From contig NZ_PREZ01000004.1 of NCBI RefSeq assembly GCF_002926065.1, positions 310,001 to 374,000 on the forward strand: a stretch of 64,000 bases of DNA, written 5' to 3'. The notes below the pieces were generated by a model, which saw only the letters and a program-made list of their open reading frames with translations, was not told the origin of the DNA and did not search any database. Of this stretch, positions 35,786 to 43,593 are shown one piece after another. How positions within the stretch are numbered: position 1 is the first letter of the stretch; each line of letters starts with the position of its first letter. The DNA comes from Jeotgalibacillus proteolyticus (GTDB lineage: Bacteria > Bacillota > Bacilli > Bacillales > Jeotgalibacillaceae). Made by a program: the position numbers and the translations under genes.

Positions 35786-36183
35786 GCATTTTTTGTTCCT
35801 ATTAACAAATCTTTTTTAATCTTTGTGGTGGAGATCCCATCTGTACGGTCTAAATAAACCACTTCACAGTATTCTTTAAGGAAATCAAATTCCCCTTTCC
35901 AATCGTCTCCCATTACAAAAATATCAACATTATTATCCAGAACATCCTGAACCTTTTGTTCCCATGTGTTTTCAGGAATTACTTTGTCCACATACTGAAT
36001 AGATTCTAAAATTAGTTTACGGTGTTCATATGAATGGTAAGCATCCTTGTGTTTCAGTTTATTAAACTCGTCTGTTGAGACAGCTACAACTAGTTCATCG
36101 CCTAATTCTCTCGCACGTTTAAGAAGATTAATATGTCCCCAATGCAAAAGATCAAAGGTTCCGTATGTTAAAACGGTTTTCAT
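35782..36183 (-). CDS. tagD: Glycerol-3-phosphate cytidylyltransferase TagD
   Basis: 133 aa, the normal family length. HWGH at 14-17 is the HxGH nucleotide site and DRTDGISTTKI at about 112-122 the RTxGIST motif. It makes CDP-glycerol from glycerol 3-phosphate and CTP for TagB and TagF. First gene of the core teichoic acid operon (tagD, tagB, tagF-like, galE, tagG, tagH). Confidence 0.96.
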   Translation of the reverse strand: MKTVLTYGTFDLLHWGHINLLKRARELGDELVVAVSTDEFNKLKHKDAYHSYEHRKLILESIQYVDKVIPENTWEQKVQDVLDNNVDIFVMGDDWKGEFDFLKEYCEVVYLDRTDGISTTKIKKDLLIGTKNA

Positions 36184-36542
36184 TTTATATCACCTCTAAT
36201 AAGATTTTTTCATACTTCTTCATTTATTATTTAATGTACCCCTATTTATACGGTTAAAGCTTGTAAGAACCTAATTATCTTAAATACTGTTAGATTCATT
36301 TTACCATCTTACATTACCATTATAAATTATTCAATTAATCTTCCGTATACTAAAAAGTAAAATATTTGAAAGGATTCCCGGTATCTCGAAGATTACTATT
36401 TAATAGTCGATGAACCTTTTTTTTCCTAATAAATTTTCCCATAGAAAAACGCCTTTCTAATAAAATGAAGGTGACGATCCACCCATTTTATAAAGAAAGA
36501 CGATTTAGACTTAAATCAAGAATGTCGTTTTTCTTATCTTTA
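36184..36542. other. Intergenic region before tagD and after the ywqE-like gene
   Basis: 359 AT-rich bases. It must hold the tagD promoter on the minus strand; a TATAAT near 36321-36326 and a TATAAA near 36245-36250 are candidates, but neither has a convincing -35. Near 36495-36540 the minus strand has a weak hairpin (GATTTA-AGTC-TAAATC followed by GTCTTTCTTT) that might end the kinase operon. I see no gene. Confidence 0.35.
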
Positions 36543-37313
36543 TTATCTGGACAATATTTTCGACCAAAATCCTTTAGGTTTTATCTCCACCGGAGGATTA
36601 AGAAACAACGGATCTCCTTTTAGAAGATTAGCCGCATTTTCCAGCACACCAAAATCATGATCATGGGCATGGTGAAGTGCTTTTAATGCTTTCGTCATCG
36701 CAAAGCCCCTGTATTCTGTATCATGGGCATCAGATGCCATGAAATGAGCAAGGTGATGCTCAAGAAGTTCCATGGAGAAACGCTGAATCTTCTTCCCGAA
36801 ATCTCCCGCTACACTAGCAGCAGTTACCTGTGAAAGAGCCCCCTGATTAATCAATCTGAATAGCTTCCCGGGATCCTCCACAATAGCAGAGTTTCTTTCA
36901 GGATGGGCAATAATCGGTATCATGCCTGCTACCATCATTTCATAGAGGACACGCTCTGTATAAGCAGGCACCTGACTCGATGGAAGCTCCACAAGCACGT
37001 ACTTTGTTGTTCCTGCTAAAGTGAGAATTTCGTCTCTTTGTGCATCCTCCACAATTTCACCGTAAATCCGAACTTCCTGGCCGGGATGCACCGTTATTGG
37101 CAGCTGATGCTCTTTAATGAAGGAATTAAGTTTATCCACATCTGCGAGGACATCCTTTTTATCATTTACGTACTTGCGGTTTCGGTGATGGGGAGTGGCG
37201 ATGATATCGGTCACTCCATCTTCAATCGCCTGGGCCAGCATTGCAAAGGTATCTGATTGTTTCTGCGGACCATCATCTACACCCGGAAGAATATGACAAT
37301 GAATATCAATCAT
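36543..37313 (-). CDS. ywqE: CpsB/YwqE-type PHP-fold protein-tyrosine phosphatase
   Basis: 256 aa. PHP metal-binding motifs: MIDIHCHILPGVDDGP, IIATPHHRNRKY, HPGQEVRIYGE, PIIAHPERN and MASDAHD. It dephosphorylates the tyrosine cluster of the adjacent BY-kinase and so controls capsule or exopolysaccharide polymerisation. Last gene of the modulator-kinase-phosphatase operon, 14 bases after the kinase gene. Confidence 0.93.
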   Translation of the reverse strand: MIDIHCHILPGVDDGPQKQSDTFAMLAQAIEDGVTDIIATPHHRNRKYVNDKKDVLADVDKLNSFIKEHQLPITVHPGQEVRIYGEIVEDAQRDEILTLAGTTKYVLVELPSSQVPAYTERVLYEMMVAGMIPIIAHPERNSAIVEDPGKLFRLINQGALSQVTAASVAGDFGKKIQRFSMELLEHHLAHFMASDAHDTEYRGFAMTKALKALHHAHDHDFGVLENAANLLKGDPLFLNPPVEIKPKGFWSKILSR

Positions 37314-37327
37314 TTGCGTGCCTCCCT

Positions 37328-38038
37328 TTAGCTGTTTCCATAGTAATAATATTCATCATTACTTTCCATCTTCTTGTCATTCAAAATGACTCCAAGAATT
37401 TTAGCTTTTGCTGAAATCATATGCTCCTTAGCCTTTACAACTTTATCTTTATCTGCAATTCTTGAACGTACAACTAAAATAGTGCCATCACATTGATGAG
37501 AAAGAATCTGTGCATCCGTAACTGCAAGAATCGGAGGGGTATCAAATATTACAAGATCATATACATCTTCTGCTGCTTCAAAGAAACGGCTCATAACCCT
37601 TGAAGATAAAAGCTCTGAAGGATTTGGCGGAACAGGTCCGGAAGGCAGGACATCCAGATTATCTATATCTGTTTTTTGAACGGTTTTAACTAATTCCGAC
37701 TGTCTGGTCAGCACGGTAGTCAGGCCGATTGTATTCATAATATTAAAGGTAAAATGCACGGTCGGTTTTCGCATATCTGCATCCACTAACAGCACTTTTT
37801 TCCCCTGCTGTGCGAAAACAATCGCTAAATTTGCAGCAGTCGTTGACTTCCCTTCACCCGGGCTTGAAGACGTAACAGTTATAGAGCGGATTTCATTTTC
37901 AATTGCGGAAAACTGTATATTTGTCCGGATTGTACGGTACTGCTCTGACGCAACTGATTTAGGATTATATTGAGTAATTAGATTTCTTTTTTTGATATTT
38001 AAATTGCTTGGCTTCTTTTTAGCTGCCATATCGCTCAC
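37328..38038 (-). CDS. ywqD: BY-kinase (CpsD/YwqD-type tyrosine kinase)
   Basis: 236 aa cytoplasmic P-loop kinase. Walker A SSPGEGKSTTAANLA, Walker A' VLLVDADMRKP, Walker B LVIFDTPP. The C-terminus ends NDEYYYYGNS, a tyrosine cluster that is autophosphorylated. It needs the membrane modulator encoded just upstream (20-base overlap). Regulates polysaccharide enzymes such as UDP-sugar dehydrogenases in relatives; no polysaccharide polymerase is visible nearby, so its target here is open. Confidence 0.93.
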   Translation of the reverse strand: MSDMAAKKKPSNLNIKKRNLITQYNPKSVASEQYRTIRTNIQFSAIENEIRSITVTSSSPGEGKSTTAANLAIVFAQQGKKVLLVDADMRKPTVHFTFNIMNTIGLTTVLTRQSELVKTVQKTDIDNLDVLPSGPVPPNPSELLSSRVMSRFFEAAEDVYDLVIFDTPPILAVTDAQILSHQCDGTILVVRSRIADKDKVVKAKEHMISAKAKILGVILNDKKMESNDEYYYYGNS

Positions 38039-38765
38039 TCCTCACTTCGGTAGCCTGGGACCTTCCAGGTGAGATGTCTCCGCTTGGCAGATCAGTAATT
38101 TGACCAATAACACCTAAGATTGGCAGGTCTAATGTTTTTTCAATGTCCTGCTCTGTTTTAATCGTGTTATCCAAATACTCAAGCAGGAAGGCAACTCCTA
38201 CACCAACCATTAACCCGACAACCAAAGCGATTGCCATATTTAAAAACGGCTGAGGGCTTACAGGCGACTGTGAAGGTGTGACAACAGCAGGCGTTAAGAC
38301 GTTTACATTATCGACACTCATTAACCCTACTACATCTTCCTGAAAAACAGCTGCCGTCTTATTGGCTATATCAGCAGCAACGTATGGATCCGGGTCCTGT
38401 ACAGAAAGATTAACTACCTGAGAATCACGCTCTGTTTGTACGGTGATCTTTTCGTTTAATTGACCTGCTGTAAATTGCCCATCCATTTCGTCAGATACTT
38501 TATCAAGAATTCTGGCGCTTTTAATAATCACATTATATGTATTTATTAGCTGAAGATTTGCTTGAATATCTGAGACATTTAAATTCGGCTGTTCAGTTTG
38601 TTCCTGGTTGACAAGCAGCTGAGTTGTAGACTGATAAACCGGTGTAATCAAAAAATAAGAGACCAACGCACTAATGGAAACAGCAAGTAACGTAATGGTG
38701 ATAATCATTGCCATTCTCTTCTTAAGTGTGTTGAATAATTCCTTTAAACTTATCGTTTCTTCCAT
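38019..38765 (-). CDS. Wzz/CapA-type chain length modulator (YwqC/YveK-like)
   Basis: About 248 aa from the ATG at 38765 (AGGAGG 10 nt upstream); an in-frame extension to 38846 has no ribosome site. Two membrane helices flank an extracellular domain: the first at about 22-42 (MAMIITITLLAVSISAL), the second near 180-200 after the PxxP-type SPVSPQPFLNMAIALVVG. This layout is the Wzz fold. Its cytoplasmic C-tail activates the BY-kinase. Divergent from the 38959 gene. Confidence 0.9.
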   Translation of the reverse strand: MEETISLKELFNTLKKRMAMIITITLLAVSISALVSYFLITPVYQSTTQLLVNQEQTEQPNLNVSDIQANLQLINTYNVIIKSARILDKVSDEMDGQFTAGQLNEKITVQTERDSQVVNLSVQDPDPYVAADIANKTAAVFQEDVVGLMSVDNVNVLTPAVVTPSQSPVSPQPFLNMAIALVVGLMVGVGVAFLLEYLDNTIKTEQDIEKTLDLPILGVIGQITDLPSGDISPGRSQATEVRSERYGS

Positions 38766-38958
38766 ACGGGTATTTCCTCCTGACATAGATAAAAATAACC
38801 ACCCCATTATATCACAGCGAAGAAAAAATAGATTTATATTTTTCAACTATCGTTAAACTTTTACATTTGAACTACCATTTGGATTGAATATCTTATATAA
38901 TATTTAGCATGAATTAAATGTATCTTTTATATCATGCAGCAAGGGAGTTTTAACCTAT

Positions 38959-39771
38959 ATGTTTAAGAAATCAATGCTTATCCTAAGCATCATTATTACT
39001 GTCATTATTATTATTTTAGGCCACCGGGCGTGGGTAAACTCTCAGAAAGATATTCACCGTTTGTCACCAACTGTGGTAGAATCTACTAGTGAGAGTGTCG
39101 AATCCACAGATTCAGAGGAATCGACTGACAATAACTCAGAAGAAGACACCGGTCTATCGGCACTTATCGCAAACCAGCCTGAGCATGTTCAGGAAATCTG
39201 GCTGAACAGTCAAGAAACTGATGAACCTGTCGATATTGCTATTATAGCCACGGAATCCAGTTTATTATTAGATGAAAACTGGACAACACTGCTTCAAGAG
39301 GGTTTAACTTCTAATTATAGTGGAGTAGTTCTTAATTATTCTATTATTCCTTATGAAGGGACCTCTGAGGACCAGCTTACTTCATTAGATGAAGGAAGTA
39401 TTTCGCTGGAGGATCAGGACATCGTATTATATGAGCTTCCAACCATCCATGATGGAGGAGTACTATCAATTGATGACCAGGTCTATTACACTCGTTTATT
39501 TTTAGAAGAATTTCAGACATCTTACCCTGACAGCGCTTTATTCGCCTTTCCATCTCAGCCTTTTCAAAATGCAACGTATTACCCTGAAATGGTTGAGGCA
39601 GTCAGAGAAACAGTTGAAGAAAATAATATACCTTATTTAAATCACTGGACAGATTGGCCTTCAACAGATGATCCCGAACTTGAAAACTATTTAACTGAAG
39701 ATGATGAGCCTACAGAGCTTGGTCATACAACCTGGGGAACAAATCTAGTTAACTATTTTTCATCCAATTAA
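38959..39771 (+). CDS. Membrane-anchored SGNH/GDSL-like hydrolase
   Basis: 270 aa. N-terminal signal anchor (MLILSIIITVIIIILG), then a Ser/Glu/Thr/Asp-rich linker (45-65). The rest has an alpha/beta pattern with IAIIATESSLL near the start, where GDS would sit, and PTELGHTTWGTNLVNYF at the end, where the Asp/His pair of SGNH hydrolases would lie. Such proteins occur beside capsule kinase operons and may deacetylate polysaccharide. The canonical GDS is altered to TES, so activity is uncertain. Followed after 24 bases by a LysM hydrolase gene, probably cotranscribed. Confidence 0.65.
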   Translation: MFKKSMLILSIIITVIIIILGHRAWVNSQKDIHRLSPTVVESTSESVESTDSEESTDNNSEEDTGLSALIANQPEHVQEIWLNSQETDEPVDIAIIATESSLLLDENWTTLLQEGLTSNYSGVVLNYSIIPYEGTSEDQLTSLDEGSISLEDQDIVLYELPTIHDGGVLSIDDQVYYTRLFLEEFQTSYPDSALFAFPSQPFQNATYYPEMVEAVRETVEENNIPYLNHWTDWPSTDDPELENYLTEDDEPTELGHTTWGTNLVNYFSSN

Positions 39772-39795
39772 CCCTTTAGGAGAGTGAAAAAGAAA

Positions 39796-40845
39796 ATGAA
39801 GAAAACGTTATTTGCAGTAGCAACAACAGCAGCATTAACCTCTTTTTTCGGCTTTGATTCAGAAGCGGAAGCGAGCAGCACACATAAGGTAAGCTCAGGC
39901 GATAATCTTTGGAAAATTGCTAACAAGTACAACACTACAGTTTCAAATCTTAAGAGCCTTAATAATCTTTCATCAGATTTAATTCATCCAAATCAGGTTA
40001 TAAAGATTTCAGCAAGCTCAACCTCTGGCTCAGGTTCATCTTCATCTTCAGCACCGGCACCAAGCACAGGCTCTAGTACATATACAGTAAAATCAGGCGA
40101 TACACTCGGGGCGATCGCTCAAAGACATAATATGACACTCGCAACTTTAAGAAGCTTGAATAACATTTCAGGCCACCTGATTTATCCGGGTCAAAGTTTA
40201 CGCGTCAGTGGTACAGCTCAAGCCACTACCCCTGCTGCACCACCTGCGTCAAATGTTTCGCAGCCAAGCGGATCAGACACAAGCTACACAGTTAAATCTG
40301 GCGATACACTCGGAAGAATCGCTTTAAACTACGGAGTAACAGTTGCGAATCTTAAATCATGGAATAATCTTTCTTCAGATTTAATCCGTGTAGGTCAAAA
40401 GTTATCTGTAAAAGGCGGTTCGGCACCAGCACAGGGATCGGGTTCATCATCTCCTGCCCCAACAACCCCTTCTACTGGAGGAGCTTCTGCAAGCTCAGTT
40501 GTTAATGTAGCCATGAGTCATCTCGGAGTACCATACTCATGGGGCGGATCTTCCCCAGCTGGATTTGATTGCAGTGGATTTATCTATTATGTATACAAGC
40601 AGGCAGGCTACAATATCAGCCGTACAAATGCTGAAGGACAGCATGCCCGTTCATACGAAGTAAGCAGCCCGCAGGTCGGAGATTTAGTCTTCTTTGAAAA
40701 TACATACAAGGCAGGCATTTCCCATGTAGGTATCTATATCGGAAACAATCAATTCGTACATGCCAATGACAATGGTGTTATCGTAACCAGCTTAAGCAAC
40801 AGCTACTGGAAATCAAAATTTGAAAGCTTTAAGCGTTTTTATTAA
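39796..40845 (+). CDS. Secreted LysM-NlpC/P60 peptidoglycan endopeptidase (LytE/LytF-like)
   Basis: About 349 aa; ATG at 39796 is preferred over a GTG at 39784 that lies only one base after AGGAG. Signal peptide ends near SEAEA. Three LysM domains (~28-72, 98-142, 163-207) share YTVKSGDTL...NLSSDLI motifs, separated by Ser/Pro/Thr linkers. C-terminal NlpC/P60 domain (~230-349) has catalytic Cys in AGFDCSGF and His in ISHVGIYIG. Cleaves D-Glu-mDAP bonds during wall growth. LysM rather than SLH anchors this one directly to glycan. Confidence 0.95.
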   Translation: MKKTLFAVATTAALTSFFGFDSEAEASSTHKVSSGDNLWKIANKYNTTVSNLKSLNNLSSDLIHPNQVIKISASSTSGSGSSSSSAPAPSTGSSTYTVKSGDTLGAIAQRHNMTLATLRSLNNISGHLIYPGQSLRVSGTAQATTPAAPPASNVSQPSGSDTSYTVKSGDTLGRIALNYGVTVANLKSWNNLSSDLIRVGQKLSVKGGSAPAQGSGSSSPAPTTPSTGGASASSVVNVAMSHLGVPYSWGGSSPAGFDCSGFIYYVYKQAGYNISRTNAEGQHARSYEVSSPQVGDLVFFENTYKAGISHVGIYIGNNQFVHANDNGVIVTSLSNSYWKSKFESFKRFY

Positions 40846-40852
40846 GATCTAT

Positions 40853-40903
40853 AAAAAGCTGTTTCAACGACCGATCCGATATCGATTGTTGGAACAGCTT
40901 TTT
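40853..40903 (+). terminator. Terminator of the LysM-NlpC/P60 gene
   Basis: Stem AAAAAGCTGTTTCAAC / GTTGGAACAGCTTTTT (one G-T wobble) with a 19-nt loop region and terminal T tract. Confidence 0.88.
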
Positions 40904-40998
40904 CGTTAAAGCAGGATAATAGATAAACTTTGACGAATTTATAAAGACCCCTGCAAGAACTGCTTGCTGCACTATTTTTCTGAAAGGACCGATCAAAG

Positions 40999-42267
40999 AT
41001 GAACGTAGGGTCTATCATAAAATACTACCGTACTAAAAAAGGGATCACACAAACAGAGCTTGCAGAAGGCATCTGTTCCACCTCCCACTTGAGCAAAATC
41101 GAGACAAATATGTACACAGCAAATGAAGAAACCTTAAATATGCTTCTTGAAAGACTGGGTCTTCGCCTGGAAGATGAAAAACATCGAATGAATGAAATTC
41201 AGGAAATTTTACTTGAATTTATCCAGGCAATTTTTGCAACCGATGAAGAACAGGCTGACATCATCTATCAAGAGATAGTGGACAATAAAGATTATATTGA
41301 AACGAGTGATTTTGTAAATTTATATCATCTTTATTTGTTCCGGTATTACTGGTGGAAAGAGATGTTAGAAGAGGAGAAAGCGATATTTAGTATTCTTCAG
41401 CGAATAAAAACCACATTCACTCCTATTGAAGAGAATATTTATACCTTTTTTAAAGCCACCAAAATGCTCATTGAGGGAGACCGTGAAGGTGCTATACAAT
41501 ATAATAAACAATTTTTAGAAAATCCCCTCCCGCTTGGACGTTTCTGGACTGCCGAAGCATACTATCAAATTTCATTGGCTTATAGTCAAAATAATCAACC
41601 CGAGGCCGCTGTAATTTATGGAAAAAAGGCCTTTGAAATTTATGAAAAAGAATGTAATTGGAGACGGCTTATTCATACACAAATGATTTTAGGCATTAAT
41701 TATATGAGGCTGCGGTTATTTTCTGAAGCCCAATCAGTTTACAAGCTTATGATGAGAAATGCGAGGTTATTTTATCGGGATAGCATTTACCCTCATATAC
41801 TTGTAAATTATGCAAGGTGCTTTCTTCTTTCAAAGGATTATCATAAAGCAAAAAAACTGATAGAAGAAGCATTGGTTATCCTCCCCGATGATTCAGAAGA
41901 ATACCTGACTGCGCTGCTTGGATGGCTGGAAATTGGGTTAGAATTAAACTTGACCACCAAATTATGGGAGGAACGACTTGAAGAGCTTCATAATCTAAGC
42001 CTTAAACACGAATATAAATATTATTATTACTACTCCGTTTTCTATAAAAAAAGTCAATTTTCCCAAGTCGAAGCAACTAAATATGCGATAAAATGGTTTT
42101 ACCCCTTCTTATTGAAAAATGGTCATCATGACGAGGCAAAGACGATCATTACCAGGATTATTGACCACTATGATAATAAAGGGGATCTAAGCAAGGTAGG
42201 ATACTACTATAAACAGTGGAGAATACTGGAGGAAAAGGAGAGATTTTATAATGAAAAAGGCTTGTAA
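40999..42267 (+). CDS. nprR: NprR-like RRNPP quorum-sensing regulator (XRE HTH + TPR)
   Basis: 422 aa, the length of NprR. HTH at about 5-60: IIKYYRTKKGITQTELAEGI, then STSHLSKIE as the recognition region. The rest is helical repeats with TPR spacing (e.g. AEAYYQISLAYSQNNQPEAAVIYG, split across helix pairs). RRNPP receptors bind a re-imported peptide that switches DNA binding and, in NprR, sporulation phosphorelay control. The next gene (42251-42412) starts inside its last codons and encodes a secreted peptide with a motif resembling NprX. It follows the LysM gene terminator, so it has its own promoter, not clearly recognisable. Confidence 0.85.
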   Translation: MNVGSIIKYYRTKKGITQTELAEGICSTSHLSKIETNMYTANEETLNMLLERLGLRLEDEKHRMNEIQEILLEFIQAIFATDEEQADIIYQEIVDNKDYIETSDFVNLYHLYLFRYYWWKEMLEEEKAIFSILQRIKTTFTPIEENIYTFFKATKMLIEGDREGAIQYNKQFLENPLPLGRFWTAEAYYQISLAYSQNNQPEAAVIYGKKAFEIYEKECNWRRLIHTQMILGINYMRLRLFSEAQSVYKLMMRNARLFYRDSIYPHILVNYARCFLLSKDYHKAKKLIEEALVILPDDSEEYLTALLGWLEIGLELNLTTKLWEERLEELHNLSLKHEYKYYYYYSVFYKKSQFSQVEATKYAIKWFYPFLLKNGHHDEAKTIITRIIDHYDNKGDLSKVGYYYKQWRILEEKERFYNEKGL

Positions 42268-42412
42268 ACTGTTGTTAACTCTTTCTTTAGGAGCGGTCTT
42301 GGCATTTAGCGGATTTGCGTCATCTTCAACTAAGAGTGATGTTGGAAAACACCTTTCAGGAGATACTTTTGAAACAGCTGGTGACAAAGTTATCCATCCT
42401 CCGATCCGATGA
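42251..42412 (+). CDS. NprX-like secreted signalling peptide precursor
   Basis: 53 aa, ATG at 42251 to TGA at 42410-42412, overlapping the receptor stop by 17 bases. AAGGAG at 42235-42240 lies 10 nt upstream. The peptide has a basic start (MKKACK), a hydrophobic core (LLLTLSLGAVLAFSGFA) and a likely signal peptidase site before SSSTKSDVGKHLSG. TKSDVG resembles the S-K-P-D-(I/V)-G core of NprX signals. The tail ends KVIHPPIR. This pattern (receptor, overlapping pro-peptide with signal sequence) is that of RRNPP pairs. The mature length is not readable from sequence. Confidence 0.78.
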   Translation: MKKACKLLLTLSLGAVLAFSGFASSSTKSDVGKHLSGDTFETAGDKVIHPPIR

Positions 42413-42493
42413 CGTTACAATTTTCCCAATAGACTCACAGCAAAATGTACCATACAATAAGAATATGAAATGACCCAGCAATACCCTCTCATT

Positions 42494-42523
42494 GGCCGTC
42501 TGCTTCGCAGGCGGCATTTTTTT
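42494..42523 (+). terminator. Terminator of the nprR-peptide unit
   Basis: Stem GCCGTCTGC / GCAGGCGGC with TTC loop, followed by ATTTTTTT. It lies 82 bases after the peptide gene stop and ends that unit. Confidence 0.92.
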
Positions 42524-42886
42524 GTCAATTCATATGTATTTTTTTATTTCCGTTATCTTTATATTGAGATATTTTTTAAATATAAAGATTATCCGTTTAG
42601 GGAATACCTGCTTTAACTTTAAAATCAAAATGTTTTCAATGAAATTTTTAATGATTTACCATATTTCCCGATTGGCTATTGGGCTGGGTTTATTCCTCAG
42701 CTCAGCTTTTCTCTGTTAACAGGTTTCTAAGATCGACCTAATACTTCCTCCACCACCAATTTCCGATTACATCAAACTTAAGCATTCATTTAATCTGTCC
42801 ATTTACACCCTTAATCTGTCCAAACCCTCCTCTAATTTGTCCGCGTTTATATGACCGAAGTGACCACGCTCCCTTCCAGCTCACAC
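42524..42886. other. Gene-free stretch with a 21-bp-period direct repeat
   Basis: No convincing gene. A 75-codon frame at 42492-42719 overlaps the terminator and is rejected. Three copies of TAATYTGTCC start at 42791, 42812 and 42833, exactly 21 bp apart (two helical turns). See findings. Confidence 0.45.
42791..42842 (+). repeat. Three direct repeats TAATYTGTCC at 21-bp spacing
   Basis: Copies at 42791-42800 (TAATCTGTCC), 42812-42821 (TAATCTGTCC) and 42833-42842 (TAATTTGTCC). Spacers are unlike each other (ATTTACACCCT, AAACCCTCCTC), so only the 10-mer is conserved, which suggests a binding site rather than slippage. Confidence 0.55.
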
Positions 42887-42921
42887 AAAAAACCACCTCC
42901 CTACTAAAAGGAACGGTGGTT
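42887..42921 (-). terminator. Terminator of the IDEAL-domain gene
   Basis: Minus-strand stem AACCACCGTTCC / GGGAGGTGGTT with an internal mismatch, followed by six T residues; 21 bases past the stop at 42943. Confidence 0.82.
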
Positions 42922-42942
42922 ACAAAATTAGCATCCAGGGCA

Positions 42943-43401
42943 TTAGTGAGCAGCCTCCTCGAGTTTAAGCAGATCGGTCAATTCCATAAACTGTTCGCGG
43001 TTTCCTTTAAGTAGTGCTTTATCAATGAGACGGTGTAGATTTTGTTTCTCAAGGAGCAGGATTTCTTCACATACCGCCTCTTCCTCTTCCTCAGACTTAA
43101 CCTGTTGCACGTAGAAGCTTACTATGGATTTTAAATGGTCTACTAAATCAGAAATCTGAAGAAGCTGGAATAATGGGATTCGAAAAATTCGGGTGCCTCG
43201 TTGAAATACAAATATATCCGTTAAATTTTCTATTTGTTTGGTTTTTAAATCAATGCGGATTTCATTTGCCTCAACGGGGATAAATTGGTACACTTCTTTT
43301 CCTTTGATGACGGAGAAATATTGATATGCGAATACGAGCTTGAGATCGTTTCCTTCTTGCAGTGTATAAAAAGGCTTCATCATCTTGATCGTCAGCAACA
43401 T
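42943..43401 (-). CDS. IDEAL-domain protein
   Basis: 152 aa, no signal or membrane segment. The last third contains EKQNLHRLIDKALLKGNRE and QFMELTDLLK, matching the IDEAL domain found at C-termini of small Bacillus cytosolic proteins such as YpiB. The N-terminal ~100 residues are a beta-rich stretch (FAYQYFSVIKGKEVYQFIP...) of unknown role. IDEAL proteins are usually adaptors; no partner is visible nearby. Strong GGGGGAGG before the ATG, with short spacing (5 nt). The gene is a single unit, convergent to the nprR-peptide unit. Confidence 0.75.
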   Translation of the reverse strand: MLLTIKMMKPFYTLQEGNDLKLVFAYQYFSVIKGKEVYQFIPVEANEIRIDLKTKQIENLTDIFVFQRGTRIFRIPLFQLLQISDLVDHLKSIVSFYVQQVKSEEEEEAVCEEILLLEKQNLHRLIDKALLKGNREQFMELTDLLKLEEAAH

Positions 43402-43546
43402 AGTACCCTCCCCCTGTCTTTTATTTTAGGAATATTCAGTTATTTAATTATATTATCATATATTTTATGATAAAGATAAAGAAATAATGCTTACCAATTT
43501 AAAGAAGATCGTTAGGTTTTTACAATTTCCAATCTTATCACTTAAT

Positions 43547-43576
43547 AAAGAAAAGCCGCTTCCCGAAGGAAACGAC
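43547..43576 (-). terminator. Terminator of the LysM-3D gene
   Basis: Minus-strand stem GTCGTTTCC / GGAAGCGGC (two G-U wobbles) around a TTCG loop, then TTTTCTTT. It follows the stop at 43594 by about 18 bases. Confidence 0.82.
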
Positions 43577-43593
43577 TCTATATTAACAGCCTA

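Noticed and set aside
40921-40998. TTGACG upstream of nprR as a -35 element
   Set aside because: No -10 hexamer lies 16-18 bases downstream, so I did not annotate a promoter.
42492-42719. 75-codon plus-strand frame after the nprR-peptide unit
   Set aside because: It begins inside a strong terminator stem, has no ribosome site, and its composition (Phe/Ile/Leu from AT-rich DNA) is that of noise.
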